Source: Ruegeria aquimaris
GTDB taxonomy: Bacteria; Pseudomonadota; Alphaproteobacteria; Rhodobacterales; Rhodobacteraceae
NCBI RefSeq assembly: GCF_025751555.1
Contig: NZ_JAOWLB010000002.1
Span: forward strand, 62,001-126,000
Length of the DNA stretch: 64,000 nt
Direction: 5' to 3'
A program made the translations under genes and the position numbers. Below the pieces are notes generated by a model. The model was not told the origin of the DNA and did no database searches. It saw nothing but the letters and a program-made list of their open reading frames with translations. Positions 35,121 to 43,942 of this stretch are shown in pieces (position 1 is the stretch's first letter; each line of letters opens with the position of its first letter).

Positions 35121-35150
35121 ACCGGCCGACCTGAATTCAGGGCGGCCGGT
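35121..35150 (+). terminator. long dyad closing the taurine operon
   Basis: A 30-base inverted repeat with one mismatch: outer arms ACCGGCCG/CGGCCGGT and an inner perfect palindrome CCTGAATTCAGG. CTTGCCGTTT follows. It lies between the cupin and polA genes and is the best terminator candidate for the taurine operon, though the T tract is short. The rest of the 151-bp gap shows only the polA ribosome site. Confidence 0.55.
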
Positions 35151-35238
35151 CTTGCCGTTTGCAGGCCCCCGGGTACTGGCATCGGGCCGCGGAACGTGGC
35201 AGGACTGGCCCCCAGGAACACAGCGGGGAGCGAACGGC

Positions 35239-38040
35239 ATGAGCACTTTCGGCAAGGGTTGCCATCTGCATCTGATCGACGGATCGGCCTTTATCTTTCG
35301 TGCCTATCACGCGCTGCCGCCGCTGACGCGCAAATCCGATGGCCTCCCTATCGGGGCCGTGTCGGGTTTCTGCAACATGCTGCAACGCTATGTCGATGGC
35401 GATCATGGTCCCGATGCACCGACTCATCTGGCGGTGATCTTCGACAAGGGCAGCCACACCTTCCGCAACGACCTCTACGACCTCTACAAGGCCAACCGCG
35501 AGGCGATGCCCGAGGACCTGCGCCCGCAGATCCCGCTGACCCGGGCCGCAACCGAGGCGTTCAACATCCCCTGCAAGGAGTTGGAGGGATACGAGGCCGA
35601 CGACATCATCGCCACCCTGTCGCACCAGGCCCGCGACGCGGGCGGCCGGGTCACCATCGTCAGTTCCGACAAGGACCTGATGCAGCTGGTGGGCGACGGG
35701 GTCGAGATGTTCGACGCCATGAAGAACAAGCGCATCGACCGCGACGGCGTGTTCGAGAAATTCGGCGTCTTCCCCGACCGCGTGGTCGATGTGCAGGCGC
35801 TGGCAGGCGACAGCGTTGACAACGTGCCCGGCGCGCCCGGCATCGGCGTCAAGACCGCCGCACTCCTGATCAACGAATTCGGCTCGCTCGAAGAGCTGCT
35901 GAACCGCGCCGAAGAGATCAAGCAGCCCAAGCGCCGCCAGACCCTGATCGAGATGCGCGCGCAGATCGAGCTTTCGAAACGTCTGGTCGCGCTTGACGCC
36001 AACACCCCGCTCGATTTCACGCTGGACGATCTGGAACTGCGCGACCCGGACCCGGAAAAACTCCTGGGCTTTCTCGCCGAAATGGAGTTCCGCACCCTCA
36101 CCAAGCGCATCGCCGACAAGCTGGGCGCCGAGGCGCCGGTGATCACCGAGGCCCCGGCCCCCGCGACAGAGGATGCACCCGCCCCCGAACAGCCGCCCTT
36201 TGACGCATCAAAATACGAATGCGTGCGCGACGCCGACGCGCTGGCCAAATGGATCGACCAGGCGCGCGAACGCGGCTGGGTGGCGGTCGATACCGAAACC
36301 ACCAGCCTCGACGAGATGCGCGCCGAACTGGTCGGTATCTCGCTGGCAATCGAACCGGGCGCCGCCTGTTACATCCCGCTGGGTCACCGCGACGGCGATG
36401 CAAACGACCTCTTCGGCTCCGACAAGCTGGCCGAGGGGCAGATGCCGCTGCAAGAGGCGCTCGATCTCCTGAAACCGGTGCTCGAGGATGACGCGATCCT
36501 CAAGATCGGCCAGAATATGAAATACGACGCCAAGATCTTTGCCCGTCACGGCATCGACGTCGCGCCCATCGACGACACCATGCTGATGTCCTATGCGATG
36601 CATGGCGGCAAGCACGGCCACGGCATGGACGCGCTCAGCGAGATGTATCTCAGCCATGTGCCGATCCCGATCAAGCCGCTGCTGGGGTCCGGCAAATCCG
36701 CGATCACCTTCGACAAGGTGGCGATTGACGATGCCACCGCCTATGCCGCCGAGGATGCAGACATCACCCTGCGCCTGTGGCAACTCTTCAAGCCGCAACT
36801 GCACCGGGTTCAGGTCACCACAGTCTACGAAACGCTCGAACGCCCGCTGGTGCCGGTGCTGGCCGAGATGGAAATGCACGGCGTCAAAGTCGACCGCGAC
36901 GTGCTCAGCCGGATGTCGAATGCCTTTGCCCAGAAAATGGCCGGGCTCGAGGCCGAGATTCACGAACTGGCGGGCGAGCCCTTCAACGTCGGATCACCCG
37001 CGCAGGTGGGCGAGATCCTGTTCGACAAGATGTCGCTGCCCGGCGGTACGCGCGGCAAGACCGGCAAGTATTCGACCCCGGCTGACGTGCTCGAGGATCT
37101 GGCAACCGAACATGAAATGCCCGCGCGCATCCTCGACTGGCGGCAGCTGCAAAAGCTGAAATCAACCTACACGGATGCGCTGCAAGGACACATCAACCCC
37201 GATACCGGGCGGGTCCATACCTCGTATTCGATCACCGGCGCCAATACCGGGCGGTTGGCCTCGACCGACCCGAACCTGCAAAACATCCCCGTCCGCACCG
37301 AGGAAGGCCGCCGCATCCGCGAGGCTTTCGTGGCCGAACCGGGCAACGTGATGGTAAGCCTCGACTATTCCCAGATCGAGCTGCGCATCCTGGCCCATAT
37401 CGCCGATATCCCGGCGCTGAAACAGGCCTTTGCCGACGGGCTCGACATCCACGCGATGACCGCGTCCGAGATGTTCGACGTGCCGCTCGCGGAAATGACG
37501 CCCGAGATTCGCCGCCGCGCCAAGGCGATCAATTTCGGCGTGATCTACGGCATCTCGGGCTTCGGTCTGGCCCGCAACCTGCGTATTCCGCGCGCCGAGG
37601 CGCAGGAATTCATCGACCGCTATTTCGAGCGTTTCCCCGGCATCCGCACCTACATGGACGACACCATCGCCTTCGCCAAGGAACACGGGTTTGTGCAGAC
37701 CCTCTTTGGCCGCAAGATCCACACGCCCGAGATCAACGCCAAGGGGCCGCATGCGGGCTTTGCCCGCCGCGCCGCGATCAACGCCCCGATCCAGGGCACG
37801 GCAGCCGACGTGATCCGCCGTGCCATGGTGCGCATGCCCGATGCCATTCGCGATCTGCCGGCGAAAATGCTGCTCCAGGTGCATGACGAACTTCTGTTCG
37901 AAGTGGCCGAGGACGCGGTTGATGCCACCATCACCGCCGCCCGCGACGTGATGGAGGGCGCCGCCGATCCGGCGGTGCGGCTTGATGTGAAACTGGTGGT
38001 GGACGCGGGACGCGGCGCCAACTGGGCCGAGGCGCACTAA
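35239..38040 (+). CDS. polA: DNA polymerase I
   Basis: A 933-residue family A polymerase. The 5' nuclease domain is about 1-300 (LIDGSAFIFRAYHALPPL, YEADDIIATLSHQA). The 3'-5' exonuclease is about 350-540 with VAVDTETTSLDEM, so the proofreading acidic residues are present. The polymerase domain is about 560-933 with VSLDYSQIELRILAHI, RRRAKAINFGVIYGISGFG and LQVHDELLFEV. It acts in DNA repair and Okazaki fragment processing. The ATG at 35239 follows GGGGAG; an upstream in-frame Met at 35095 lies in the terminator region. Confidence 0.97.
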   Translation: MSTFGKGCHLHLIDGSAFIFRAYHALPPLTRKSDGLPIGAVSGFCNMLQRYVDGDHGPDAPTHLAVIFDKGSHTFRNDLYDLYKANREAMPEDLRPQIPLTRAATEAFNIPCKELEGYEADDIIATLSHQARDAGGRVTIVSSDKDLMQLVGDGVEMFDAMKNKRIDRDGVFEKFGVFPDRVVDVQALAGDSVDNVPGAPGIGVKTAALLINEFGSLEELLNRAEEIKQPKRRQTLIEMRAQIELSKRLVALDANTPLDFTLDDLELRDPDPEKLLGFLAEMEFRTLTKRIADKLGAEAPVITEAPAPATEDAPAPEQPPFDASKYECVRDADALAKWIDQARERGWVAVDTETTSLDEMRAELVGISLAIEPGAACYIPLGHRDGDANDLFGSDKLAEGQMPLQEALDLLKPVLEDDAILKIGQNMKYDAKIFARHGIDVAPIDDTMLMSYAMHGGKHGHGMDALSEMYLSHVPIPIKPLLGSGKSAITFDKVAIDDATAYAAEDADITLRLWQLFKPQLHRVQVTTVYETLERPLVPVLAEMEMHGVKVDRDVLSRMSNAFAQKMAGLEAEIHELAGEPFNVGSPAQVGEILFDKMSLPGGTRGKTGKYSTPADVLEDLATEHEMPARILDWRQLQKLKSTYTDALQGHINPDTGRVHTSYSITGANTGRLASTDPNLQNIPVRTEEGRRIREAFVAEPGNVMVSLDYSQIELRILAHIADIPALKQAFADGLDIHAMTASEMFDVPLAEMTPEIRRRAKAINFGVIYGISGFGLARNLRIPRAEAQEFIDRYFERFPGIRTYMDDTIAFAKEHGFVQTLFGRKIHTPEINAKGPHAGFARRAAINAPIQGTAADVIRRAMVRMPDAIRDLPAKMLLQVHDELLFEVAEDAVDATITAARDVMEGAADPAVRLDVKLVVDAGRGANWAEAH

Positions 38041-38047
38041 GCCGCGC

Positions 38048-38278
38048 TCAGCCCTCGGCGCGCACCAGCGCCGCGACCATCCGGCGGGTCAGCGGCGCCA
38101 CGAACAGCAGAACCACAAAGGCGGTGGGCCAGGCGATCCCCCAGGCCCCCATCCACTTGCCTGCCATGTCATCACTCATCCCCACCGCGCGCAGGGTCGC
38201 GATGCAGGTGACGATGCAGGACATCAACCCCGACATGATCAGTGCAAACAGGATCGGGGCAAAACGGGCGGGGAACAT
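38048..38278 (-). CDS. DUF2798 small membrane protein
   Basis: A 76-residue protein with two membrane helices (about 5-30 and 45-67) and the DUF2798 pattern: FAPILFALIMSGLMSCIVTC, then GAWGIAWPTAFVVLLFVAPL and RRMVAALV. Function unknown. It converges on polA with 7 bases between stops. Confidence 0.82.
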   Translation of the reverse strand: MFPARFAPILFALIMSGLMSCIVTCIATLRAVGMSDDMAGKWMGAWGIAWPTAFVVLLFVAPLTRRMVAALVRAEG

Positions 38279-38397
38279 CGGACAGCCTCACTTCATATTC
38301 CTATGGCCGAATACAACTCTCGCCCGCAAAGCGCAACCTTCTCACGGCACACCTGATCCGGACAACACGGCCTCGTGAACCAAGGAGCGATCGGGGC

Positions 38398-38429
38398 TTG
38401 ACGACTCAATTACGGACATATTTTATCCG
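38398..38429 (+). promoter_or_regulatory. promoter with overlapping dyad for the Rrf2 gene
   Basis: TTGACG (38398) and TTTTAT (38421) are spaced 17 bases apart and resemble a sigma-70 promoter. A dyad CGGA-N9-TCCG (38413-38429) covers the -10 region, as expected for an autorepressing Rrf2 regulator. The predicted transcription start is at about the ATG at 38434, so the mRNA may be leaderless; no ribosome site is visible. Confidence 0.5.
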
Positions 38430-38433
38430 CTTT

Positions 38434-38943
38434 ATGAAACACACCGAAGGACTGGAATGGGCGGCGCATGCCTGTAGCCTGCTGGCCGCCCTGCCCCCCG
38501 ACACCCCGCTGCCCGCCCGGCTTCTGGCAGAGTTTTTTGACCTGCCCGAGCCCTATCTGGCCAAGCAGATGCAGAAACTCTCGGCCGCCGGCATCGTCGA
38601 AACCCGCCGCGGGCCGCGCGGTGGCTATGCCTTGGCCCGCGCCCCGGCCGAGATCACGTTGTTGCAGATGGTGCAGGCCATCGACGGCGAGACGCGGCAT
38701 TTCACCTGTACAGAACTGCGCCGCTGCGGGCCCAGCGGGGTCGACGATTCGCAGTACCTGCGCCCCTGCGGCATCGCCCGGTCCATGTGGCGGGCCGAGG
38801 CGGCGTGGCGGCGCGAACTGGCCGATGTGACGCTGGCCGATATCCTGAAGATGGGGATGCAGGACACCCCGCCGGAACAGGCCGCCAAGGCGCTGGCCTG
38901 GTTCCAAGACAAGCTTTCACAAGACACGACCGCCAAGGAGTAG
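38434..38943 (+). CDS. Rrf2-family iron-sulfur transcriptional regulator
   Basis: A 169-residue regulator. The winged helix is about 5-70 (LPARLLAEFFDLPEPYLAKQ, RGPRGGYALAR). Cysteines at 92, 98 and 112 (FTCTELRRCGPSG, LRPCGIAR) form the three-Cys pattern that holds a [2Fe-2S] or [4Fe-4S] cluster in NsrR/IscR/RirA-type proteins. It probably senses nitric oxide, oxidants or iron. The ATG at 38434 aligns with the usual Rrf2 N-terminus. It is followed 5 bases later by a haem-type membrane protein gene, the likely target and partner. Confidence 0.85.
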   Translation: MKHTEGLEWAAHACSLLAALPPDTPLPARLLAEFFDLPEPYLAKQMQKLSAAGIVETRRGPRGGYALARAPAEITLLQMVQAIDGETRHFTCTELRRCGPSGVDDSQYLRPCGIARSMWRAEAAWRRELADVTLADILKMGMQDTPPEQAAKALAWFQDKLSQDTTAKE

Positions 38944-38948
38944 GCGCC

Positions 38949-39590
38949 ATGATCGCCCGCAAGATTCACCGCTGGAACGGAGCGGTGTTCGCCGCTTTTC
39001 TGCTGCTGCATTTCATCACCCACCTGTCCGGGCTATGGGGGGTAGACGCCTATAACGCCACCCAGGATGCACTGCGCCTGATCTATCGCAACCCGGTGGT
39101 CGAACCGCTGGTTCTGGCCTCGGCGCTGGTGCAGATGGGTCTGGGGCTGAAACTGCTGATCGCCCGCATCCGGCGCGGTCTGCGCGAATCCTGGGCGCGG
39201 GCACAGGTGATCTCGGGCGGGGTGGTGCTCTATTTCATGACCGAACACCTCATCGCGCTGGTGCTGGCGCGTTGGGTCGACGGGCTGGACACCAATTTCT
39301 ACTGGCCCGCCTCGGTGATGAGCGGCGCGCCCTTCACCTGGTATTTCATTCCCTATTACAGCCTGGGCGTGATTGCCCTGTTCGTGCATCTGGGTTGCGC
39401 CTTGCGGTTGATCCTGCTGCGCCAGGGCGCGCGTGCACAGGCCCGCGCGGCATTCTGGGGCATGACACTTGCCGGGGGGACCATCGCCGCCCTGATCGTG
39501 GCGATGCTGCTGGGGGCGTTCTACGACATCACGCTGCCGCCCGAATGGCTGGCCTATCTGCGCCAGTTCGTGCCCGGCTTTACCCCCTGA
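38949..39590 (+). CDS. five-helix membrane protein, cytochrome-b-like
   Basis: A 213-residue integral membrane protein with about five helices. Conserved-looking histidines lie in or next to helices: H7 (KIHRWNG), H21 and H25 (LLHFITHLSG), H100 (FMTEHLIAL) and H147 (FVHLGC). The opening resembles the haem-b subunits of succinate dehydrogenase or fumarate reductase, so one or two haems b are likely. No flavoprotein or iron-sulfur subunit gene accompanies it. AAGGAG gives a good ribosome site. Co-transcription with the Rrf2 gene suggests a redox or nitric-oxide related role; this is inference. Confidence 0.65.
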   Translation: MIARKIHRWNGAVFAAFLLLHFITHLSGLWGVDAYNATQDALRLIYRNPVVEPLVLASALVQMGLGLKLLIARIRRGLRESWARAQVISGGVVLYFMTEHLIALVLARWVDGLDTNFYWPASVMSGAPFTWYFIPYYSLGVIALFVHLGCALRLILLRQGARAQARAAFWGMTLAGGTIAALIVAMLLGAFYDITLPPEWLAYLRQFVPGFTP

Positions 39591-39597
39591 AACGACA

Positions 39598-39623
39598 AAA
39601 GGCCGCCCGTCGGGGCGGCCTTT
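39598..39623. terminator. bidirectional intrinsic terminator
   Basis: AAAGGCCGCCC-GTCG-GGGCGGCCTTT forms an 11-bp stem with A and T flanks on both sides. It lies between the convergent cytochrome-b-like and aminotransferase genes and suits termination in both directions. Confidence 0.9.
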
Positions 39624-39642
39624 GCCTTTGAATCACTCAGGT

Positions 39643-40827
39643 TCAGATCCCGGCGTCGATGATCGCCTTGGCCAGGATCGGCACCGTCTTGGCGTTCAGC
39701 CCGGCGATATTCATCCGGCTGTCGCCCACCATATAGATGCCGAACTCGGTCCGGAGCTTCTCGACCAGCTCGGGCGCCGCGCCGATGCGCGAGAACATGC
39801 CCCGGTGCTGCGCGATGAAGCCGAACCGGTCCGAGCCGCTCAGCCGCTGCAACTCGTCGGCCAGTTGCTGACGCAGACCCAGCATCGACAGGCGGATTTC
39901 CTCCAGCTCGGCCATCCAGTCGGCGCGCAGCGCGTCGTCGTTGAGGATCGTCGTCACCACCCGCGCCCCATGATCGGGCGGGAAGGAGTAGTTCTGACGG
40001 TTCAGAAACGCCAGGGTTGCCTGGTTCAGCGCGGTCTGGCCGCTGTCCTGGCTCACCGCCATCAACAGGCCGGTGCGCTCGCGATAAACACCAAAGTTCT
40101 TGGAACAGGACGCCGCGATCAGGCATTCCTTGACCGACGCGGCCACCAGCCGGGTGCCCTGCGCATCTTCCTCCAGCCCGTCGCCAAAGCCCTGATAGGC
40201 GATGTCGATCATCGCCACCAGACCCTTGGCATTGATCAGCTTCACCACCTCTTGCCACTGGCTCAGGTTCAGGTTGGCGCCGGTCGGATTATGGCAGCAG
40301 CCATGCAGCAGCACCACGTCGCCCGCGCGCGCCTGACCAAGGTCAGCCAGCATGCCCTCGAAATCGACACCACGGCTGTCGGCATCGAAATAGCGATAGG
40401 GCACCATGGTCATGCCCAGATAGTTCAGGATCGAGATATGGTTGGGCCAGGTCGGGTCCGACACGAAAACCCGCGCCTCGGGGCTGGCCATCTTGATCAG
40501 CTCGAACGCCTGCCGACAGGCACCGGTGCCACCCGGCGTGGCCGCAGCGCCCACATTGGCGCGCGGCACCGCATCGCCCAGGATCAGCTTGATCATCGCA
40601 TCCGAATAGGCCGGATCGCCGATCAGCCCGGTATAGGATTTGCTTTCCTGGCTCTCCCACACGATCTTTTCGGCGGCCTTGACGGCGCGCATCACCGGGG
40701 TCACGCCCTCGGCGTTCTTGTAGACGCCAACGCCCAGGTCGATCTTGTCGGTGCGCGGATCGTCCTTGTACATCTGCATCAATGCAAGGATCTTGTCCGC
40801 AGGCTGCGCCTTGAGGTTTTCGAACAT
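39643..40827 (-). CDS. aspartate/aromatic aminotransferase
   Basis: A 394-residue fold-type I aminotransferase of the AspC/TyrB group. ATPGGTGACRQAFELI, PTWPNHISILNYLGM, LHGCCHNPTGANL, FAYQGFGDGLEEDA-like DIAYQGFGDGLEED, and the PLP Lys in ASCSKNFGVYRERTG are all present. It transfers amino groups between aspartate or aromatic amino acids and 2-oxoglutarate. The ATG at 40827 shares one base with the stop codon of sseA (TGATG), indicating coupled translation. An upstream Met at 40872 lies inside sseA and is rejected. Confidence 0.9.
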   Translation of the reverse strand: MFENLKAQPADKILALMQMYKDDPRTDKIDLGVGVYKNAEGVTPVMRAVKAAEKIVWESQESKSYTGLIGDPAYSDAMIKLILGDAVPRANVGAAATPGGTGACRQAFELIKMASPEARVFVSDPTWPNHISILNYLGMTMVPYRYFDADSRGVDFEGMLADLGQARAGDVVLLHGCCHNPTGANLNLSQWQEVVKLINAKGLVAMIDIAYQGFGDGLEEDAQGTRLVAASVKECLIAASCSKNFGVYRERTGLLMAVSQDSGQTALNQATLAFLNRQNYSFPPDHGARVVTTILNDDALRADWMAELEEIRLSMLGLRQQLADELQRLSGSDRFGFIAQHRGMFSRIGAAPELVEKLRTEFGIYMVGDSRMNIAGLNAKTVPILAKAIIDAGI

Positions 40828-41681
40828 CAGTTCTCTCCAGTTGCGACGGGCAGGGTCGGGAAGGCACCCCATTCAGCCCAGGAGCCGTCATAAAGCGAGT
40901 GATCGGTCTTGCCCAAACGCTGAAGCGCCAGGCTGAGAATGGCCGCCGTCACGCCCGAGCCGCAGGTGGTGATCACCGGCTTGGACAGGTCGACGCCTGC
41001 GGCCTCGAACACGGCGCGGCAGTCGGCGGGCGATTTCATCGTGCCGTTCTTGTTCAAGAGCGTGCCAAAGGGCACGTTCTTCGACCCCGGGATATGGCCG
41101 CCACGCAGACCTGGGCGCGGTTCGGGATCGGTCCCGGCAAAACGCCCGGCCGAGCGGGCATCGACAATCTCGTGATCGTGCAGCTTGGCCGCCGCCGACA
41201 CTTGTGTCACATCGCGCACCAGATGGTTCTGTACCCGCACCGTCATGTGACGGTCGCGCACCACCGGCGGCAGATCCTCGGTCTCGCGCCCCTCGGCCTG
41301 CCATTTCGGCAGACCGCCATCCAGCACCGCGATATTGTCCTGCCCCATCAGCTTGAACAGCCACCACACCCGCGCCGCCGATTGCAGGCCCAGCGTGTCA
41401 TAGACCACCACCTGGTGGCCATCGCCAACGCCCATCGCCCGCAGACGCGACATGAACTTCTCGACCGGCGGCACCATATGCGGCAGGTCCGACCGATGGT
41501 CCGAGATATCGTCGATGTCAAAAAACCGCGCGCCGGGGATATGGGCGGCGTCATATTCGGCCTTGGCGTCTCGGCCAAGATGCGGCAGGTGCCAGGACCC
41601 ATCCAGAATCCGCAAATCGGGATCCTTCAGATGGGCGGCGAGCCAGTCGGTGGAAACCAGTGTTTTCGGATCGTCCTGCAT
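40827..41681 (-). CDS. sseA: 3-mercaptopyruvate sulfurtransferase
   Basis: A 284-residue two-domain rhodanese-type enzyme. The catalytic loop is TTCGSGVTA with Cys240; CG(S/T)GVTA marks mercaptopyruvate sulfurtransferases rather than thiosulfate rhodaneses. The N-terminal domain has LDGSWHLPHLGRDAKAEY and HIPGARFFDIDDISD. It moves sulfane sulfur from 3-mercaptopyruvate to thiol or cyanide acceptors. Pairing with the aminotransferase, which can make mercaptopyruvate from cysteine, gives a sensible two-step cysteine breakdown. GGGAGG lies before the ATG at 41681. Confidence 0.93.
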   Translation of the reverse strand: MQDDPKTLVSTDWLAAHLKDPDLRILDGSWHLPHLGRDAKAEYDAAHIPGARFFDIDDISDHRSDLPHMVPPVEKFMSRLRAMGVGDGHQVVVYDTLGLQSAARVWWLFKLMGQDNIAVLDGGLPKWQAEGRETEDLPPVVRDRHMTVRVQNHLVRDVTQVSAAAKLHDHEIVDARSAGRFAGTDPEPRPGLRGGHIPGSKNVPFGTLLNKNGTMKSPADCRAVFEAAGVDLSKPVITTCGSGVTAAILSLALQRLGKTDHSLYDGSWAEWGAFPTLPVATGEN

Positions 41682-41734
41682 AAGAGCCTCCCGATTGCGC
41701 GCTGTTTTGTCCCTATCGAACCCGTGGCGCGGGT

Positions 41735-42484
41735 TCAAGCGGCGATGGCGGGCCTGCGATGCGCGGTCACGGGGCCTTCGCCCTGTGCGGCGATCCGGGC
41801 GATGCCGTCCGCCAACGGCTCATAGGCCACCGCCATGTCCTTGCCGTTGGCATGCAGGATCCACCCGGCATCGGCCACCAGAGCCACATGACCCGTCCAG
41901 AACAACAGATCGCCCCGCTCGGGCGGCGTACCCGCAGGCAACAGCCCCCCGACCGCGCGCGACTGTGGCCCGCTGTCACCGGGGCAGTCGATCCCGCAGG
42001 CCAAGAGCGCCGCCTGCACCAGCCCGGAACAGTCGATCCCCCAGCGGCTGTCACCGCCCCACAGGTAAGGCGTGCCCAGAAACAGCTCGGCCACCGCGAC
42101 CGGATCGGTCATCCTCTCTCCGACCTGCATCAGGTGCTGCACCGGGATATGGCCATGCGCGGTCTCGGCAAACCGTCCCGTCACCGCGCGCACCGCAACC
42201 CGCGACCCGAAACTGATCGCCATCCGGTCCGGGCTTTTCAGATCGGCCTCGGTATAGGCATGGGTCGAGGGCGCGCTGACCCAATGGGTCGGCTCCGTAT
42301 CTTCGCCCAGTGCCGTGGCAGGAACCCAGCCTTCGTAGCCGTCCTTGGCGGCGCGGATACGCACCCAGCCCTCCGAGACCTCCAGAACCTCCACCCGCTC
42401 GCCCAGCAACACCTGCCGGTCGCGCGGCCCGTCGGGCCGCCGCAACAGGTCCACGATTGGCCGGATGACAGCCCGGCCGCTCAC
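41735..42484 (-). CDS. NlpC/P60 family cysteine peptidase with SH3-like domains
   Basis: A 249-residue peptidoglycan hydrolase type protein. The GTG start at 42484 overlaps the stop of the peptidase gene upstream (GTGA, 4 nt); the frame extends further but only over that gene. SH3-like segments occupy about 15-110 (VEVLEVSEGWVRIRAAKDGYEGWV, shortened here as EGWVRIRAAKDGYEGW). The catalytic domain follows: Cys in WGIDCSGLVQAALLACG and His in GHVALVADAG. It lacks a clear signal peptide. Relatives cleave gamma-glutamyl-diaminopimelate bonds during wall peptide recycling. Confidence 0.85.
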   Translation of the reverse strand: MSGRAVIRPIVDLLRRPDGPRDRQVLLGERVEVLEVSEGWVRIRAAKDGYEGWVPATALGEDTEPTHWVSAPSTHAYTEADLKSPDRMAISFGSRVAVRAVTGRFAETAHGHIPVQHLMQVGERMTDPVAVAELFLGTPYLWGGDSRWGIDCSGLVQAALLACGIDCPGDSGPQSRAVGGLLPAGTPPERGDLLFWTGHVALVADAGWILHANGKDMAVAYEPLADGIARIAAQGEGPVTAHRRPAIAA

Positions 42485-43860
42485 AGGTTCAGGATCCGGG
42501 GCAGCGCGCCCAACAGGGCGCGCGGTCCTTGCCCGAACCCGCCCTTGGTCCGGCCCGGCGCATTGGCCTGCTGCCACGAAAAGATGTCGAAATGCATGTA
42601 ACGCGCCGCCACGAACCGGCGCAAGAACAGCGCCGCGGTGATCGACCCCGCCATGCCACCGCCAGGCGCATTGTCCAGATCGGCGATCCCCGGCTCGATC
42701 AGTTCCTCATAGGGCGTGTGAAACGGCATCCGCCAGACCGGATCGGCGGCGCCCGCCGCCGCCTCGCCCAGCGCCCGGGCCGCCGCGTCATCATCGGTAT
42801 AGAACGGCGCCAGGTCCGGCCCCACCGCCACCCGCGCCGCGCCGGTCAGCGTCGCCATCGAGATCACCAGATCGGGCGCCCCCTCGTCGGCCAGCGCCAG
42901 CGCATCGGCCAGCACCAGCCGCCCCTCGGCATCGGTGTTGTTGATCTCGACCGTCAGCCCCTTGCGCGAGGTCAGGATATCGCCGGGCCTGAATGCATTG
43001 CCGGCCACCGCGTTCTCCACCGCCGGGATCAGCACCCGCAGCTGCACCCGCAGACCCAGCGCCATGATCATCCGCGCCAGACCCAGCACATTGGCCGCGC
43101 CGCCCATGTCCTTTTTCATCAACAGCATGCCCGAGGCCGGTTTCAGGTCCAGCCCGCCAGTGTCGAAACAGACCCCTTTGCCCACCAGCGTCAGCTTTGG
43201 CCCGGCCTCGCCCCAGCACATCTCGATCAGGCGGGGCGCGCGCACCGCCGCCCGGCCCACCGCATGGATCATCGGAAAGTTATGCGTCAGCAGGTCGTCG
43301 CCTACGACCGCCGTGCAACTGGCCCCGAATTCCGCCGCCAGCGCCTCGGCCGCCGCCTGCAAGGCATCCGGCCCCATATCCTGCGCGGGCGTGTTGACTA
43401 GATCGCGGATCAACGCCTCGGAGGCCGCCAGCACCTCGAGACGCGCCGCATCGACCCCTTCGGGCGCAACCAGCCGGGCCTTGGCCGGAGATTGCGACTT
43501 GTAGCGGTCAAAGGCGTAGCCGGTCATCAACCAGCCCAGCGCCTCAGTCGCCGCCGCCTCGGGCGGCAGGCCCGAGGCGATACGCCACGCGCCCTCGGGC
43601 AGCTTTTCGGCCGCGGCGGCCAGGACGAACCGCTTGCGCGCTCGGGTCTCGGGCTTGCCATATCCCGCCAGCGCCGCCACCGGCGCGCCCCCGTCTCCGG
43701 GGATCAGCAGCGCCTGACCGATCGCCCCGGTAAACCCGCTGGCCCGTACCCAGGCCGCCACCGGTTCCGGCTGGCCTGCCAGCCAGCCATCAAGCCCGGC
43801 CTGATCAATCACATGCAGGGGCCGTACAGCAGCGTCGGCGGGGGCGAATTCAAGCGGCAT
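42481..43860 (-). CDS. M17 leucyl aminopeptidase family protein
   Basis: A 459-residue M17 aminopeptidase. The signature NTDAEGRLVLADALA is intact, and the metal and catalytic residues are in GKGVCFDTGGLDLKPASGM and LMKKDMGGAANVLG. It releases N-terminal amino acids in the cytoplasm with two metal ions. The ATG at 43860 follows GAGG; an upstream Met at 43884 is less likely. It is translationally linked to the downstream NlpC/P60 gene, so both may serve peptide recycling. Confidence 0.92.
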   Translation of the reverse strand: MPLEFAPADAAVRPLHVIDQAGLDGWLAGQPEPVAAWVRASGFTGAIGQALLIPGDGGAPVAALAGYGKPETRARKRFVLAAAAEKLPEGAWRIASGLPPEAAATEALGWLMTGYAFDRYKSQSPAKARLVAPEGVDAARLEVLAASEALIRDLVNTPAQDMGPDALQAAAEALAAEFGASCTAVVGDDLLTHNFPMIHAVGRAAVRAPRLIEMCWGEAGPKLTLVGKGVCFDTGGLDLKPASGMLLMKKDMGGAANVLGLARMIMALGLRVQLRVLIPAVENAVAGNAFRPGDILTSRKGLTVEINNTDAEGRLVLADALALADEGAPDLVISMATLTGAARVAVGPDLAPFYTDDDAAARALGEAAAGAADPVWRMPFHTPYEELIEPGIADLDNAPGGGMAGSITAALFLRRFVAARYMHFDIFSWQQANAPGRTKGGFGQGPRALLGALPRILNL

Positions 43861-43942
43861 CGGTACACCTCGGGTTTGGAACACGCGCCCAGACTAGCCA
43901 CAGTTGGCCCGCCCGCAAGCCCCACCGAAGGCCCGGACCCGG

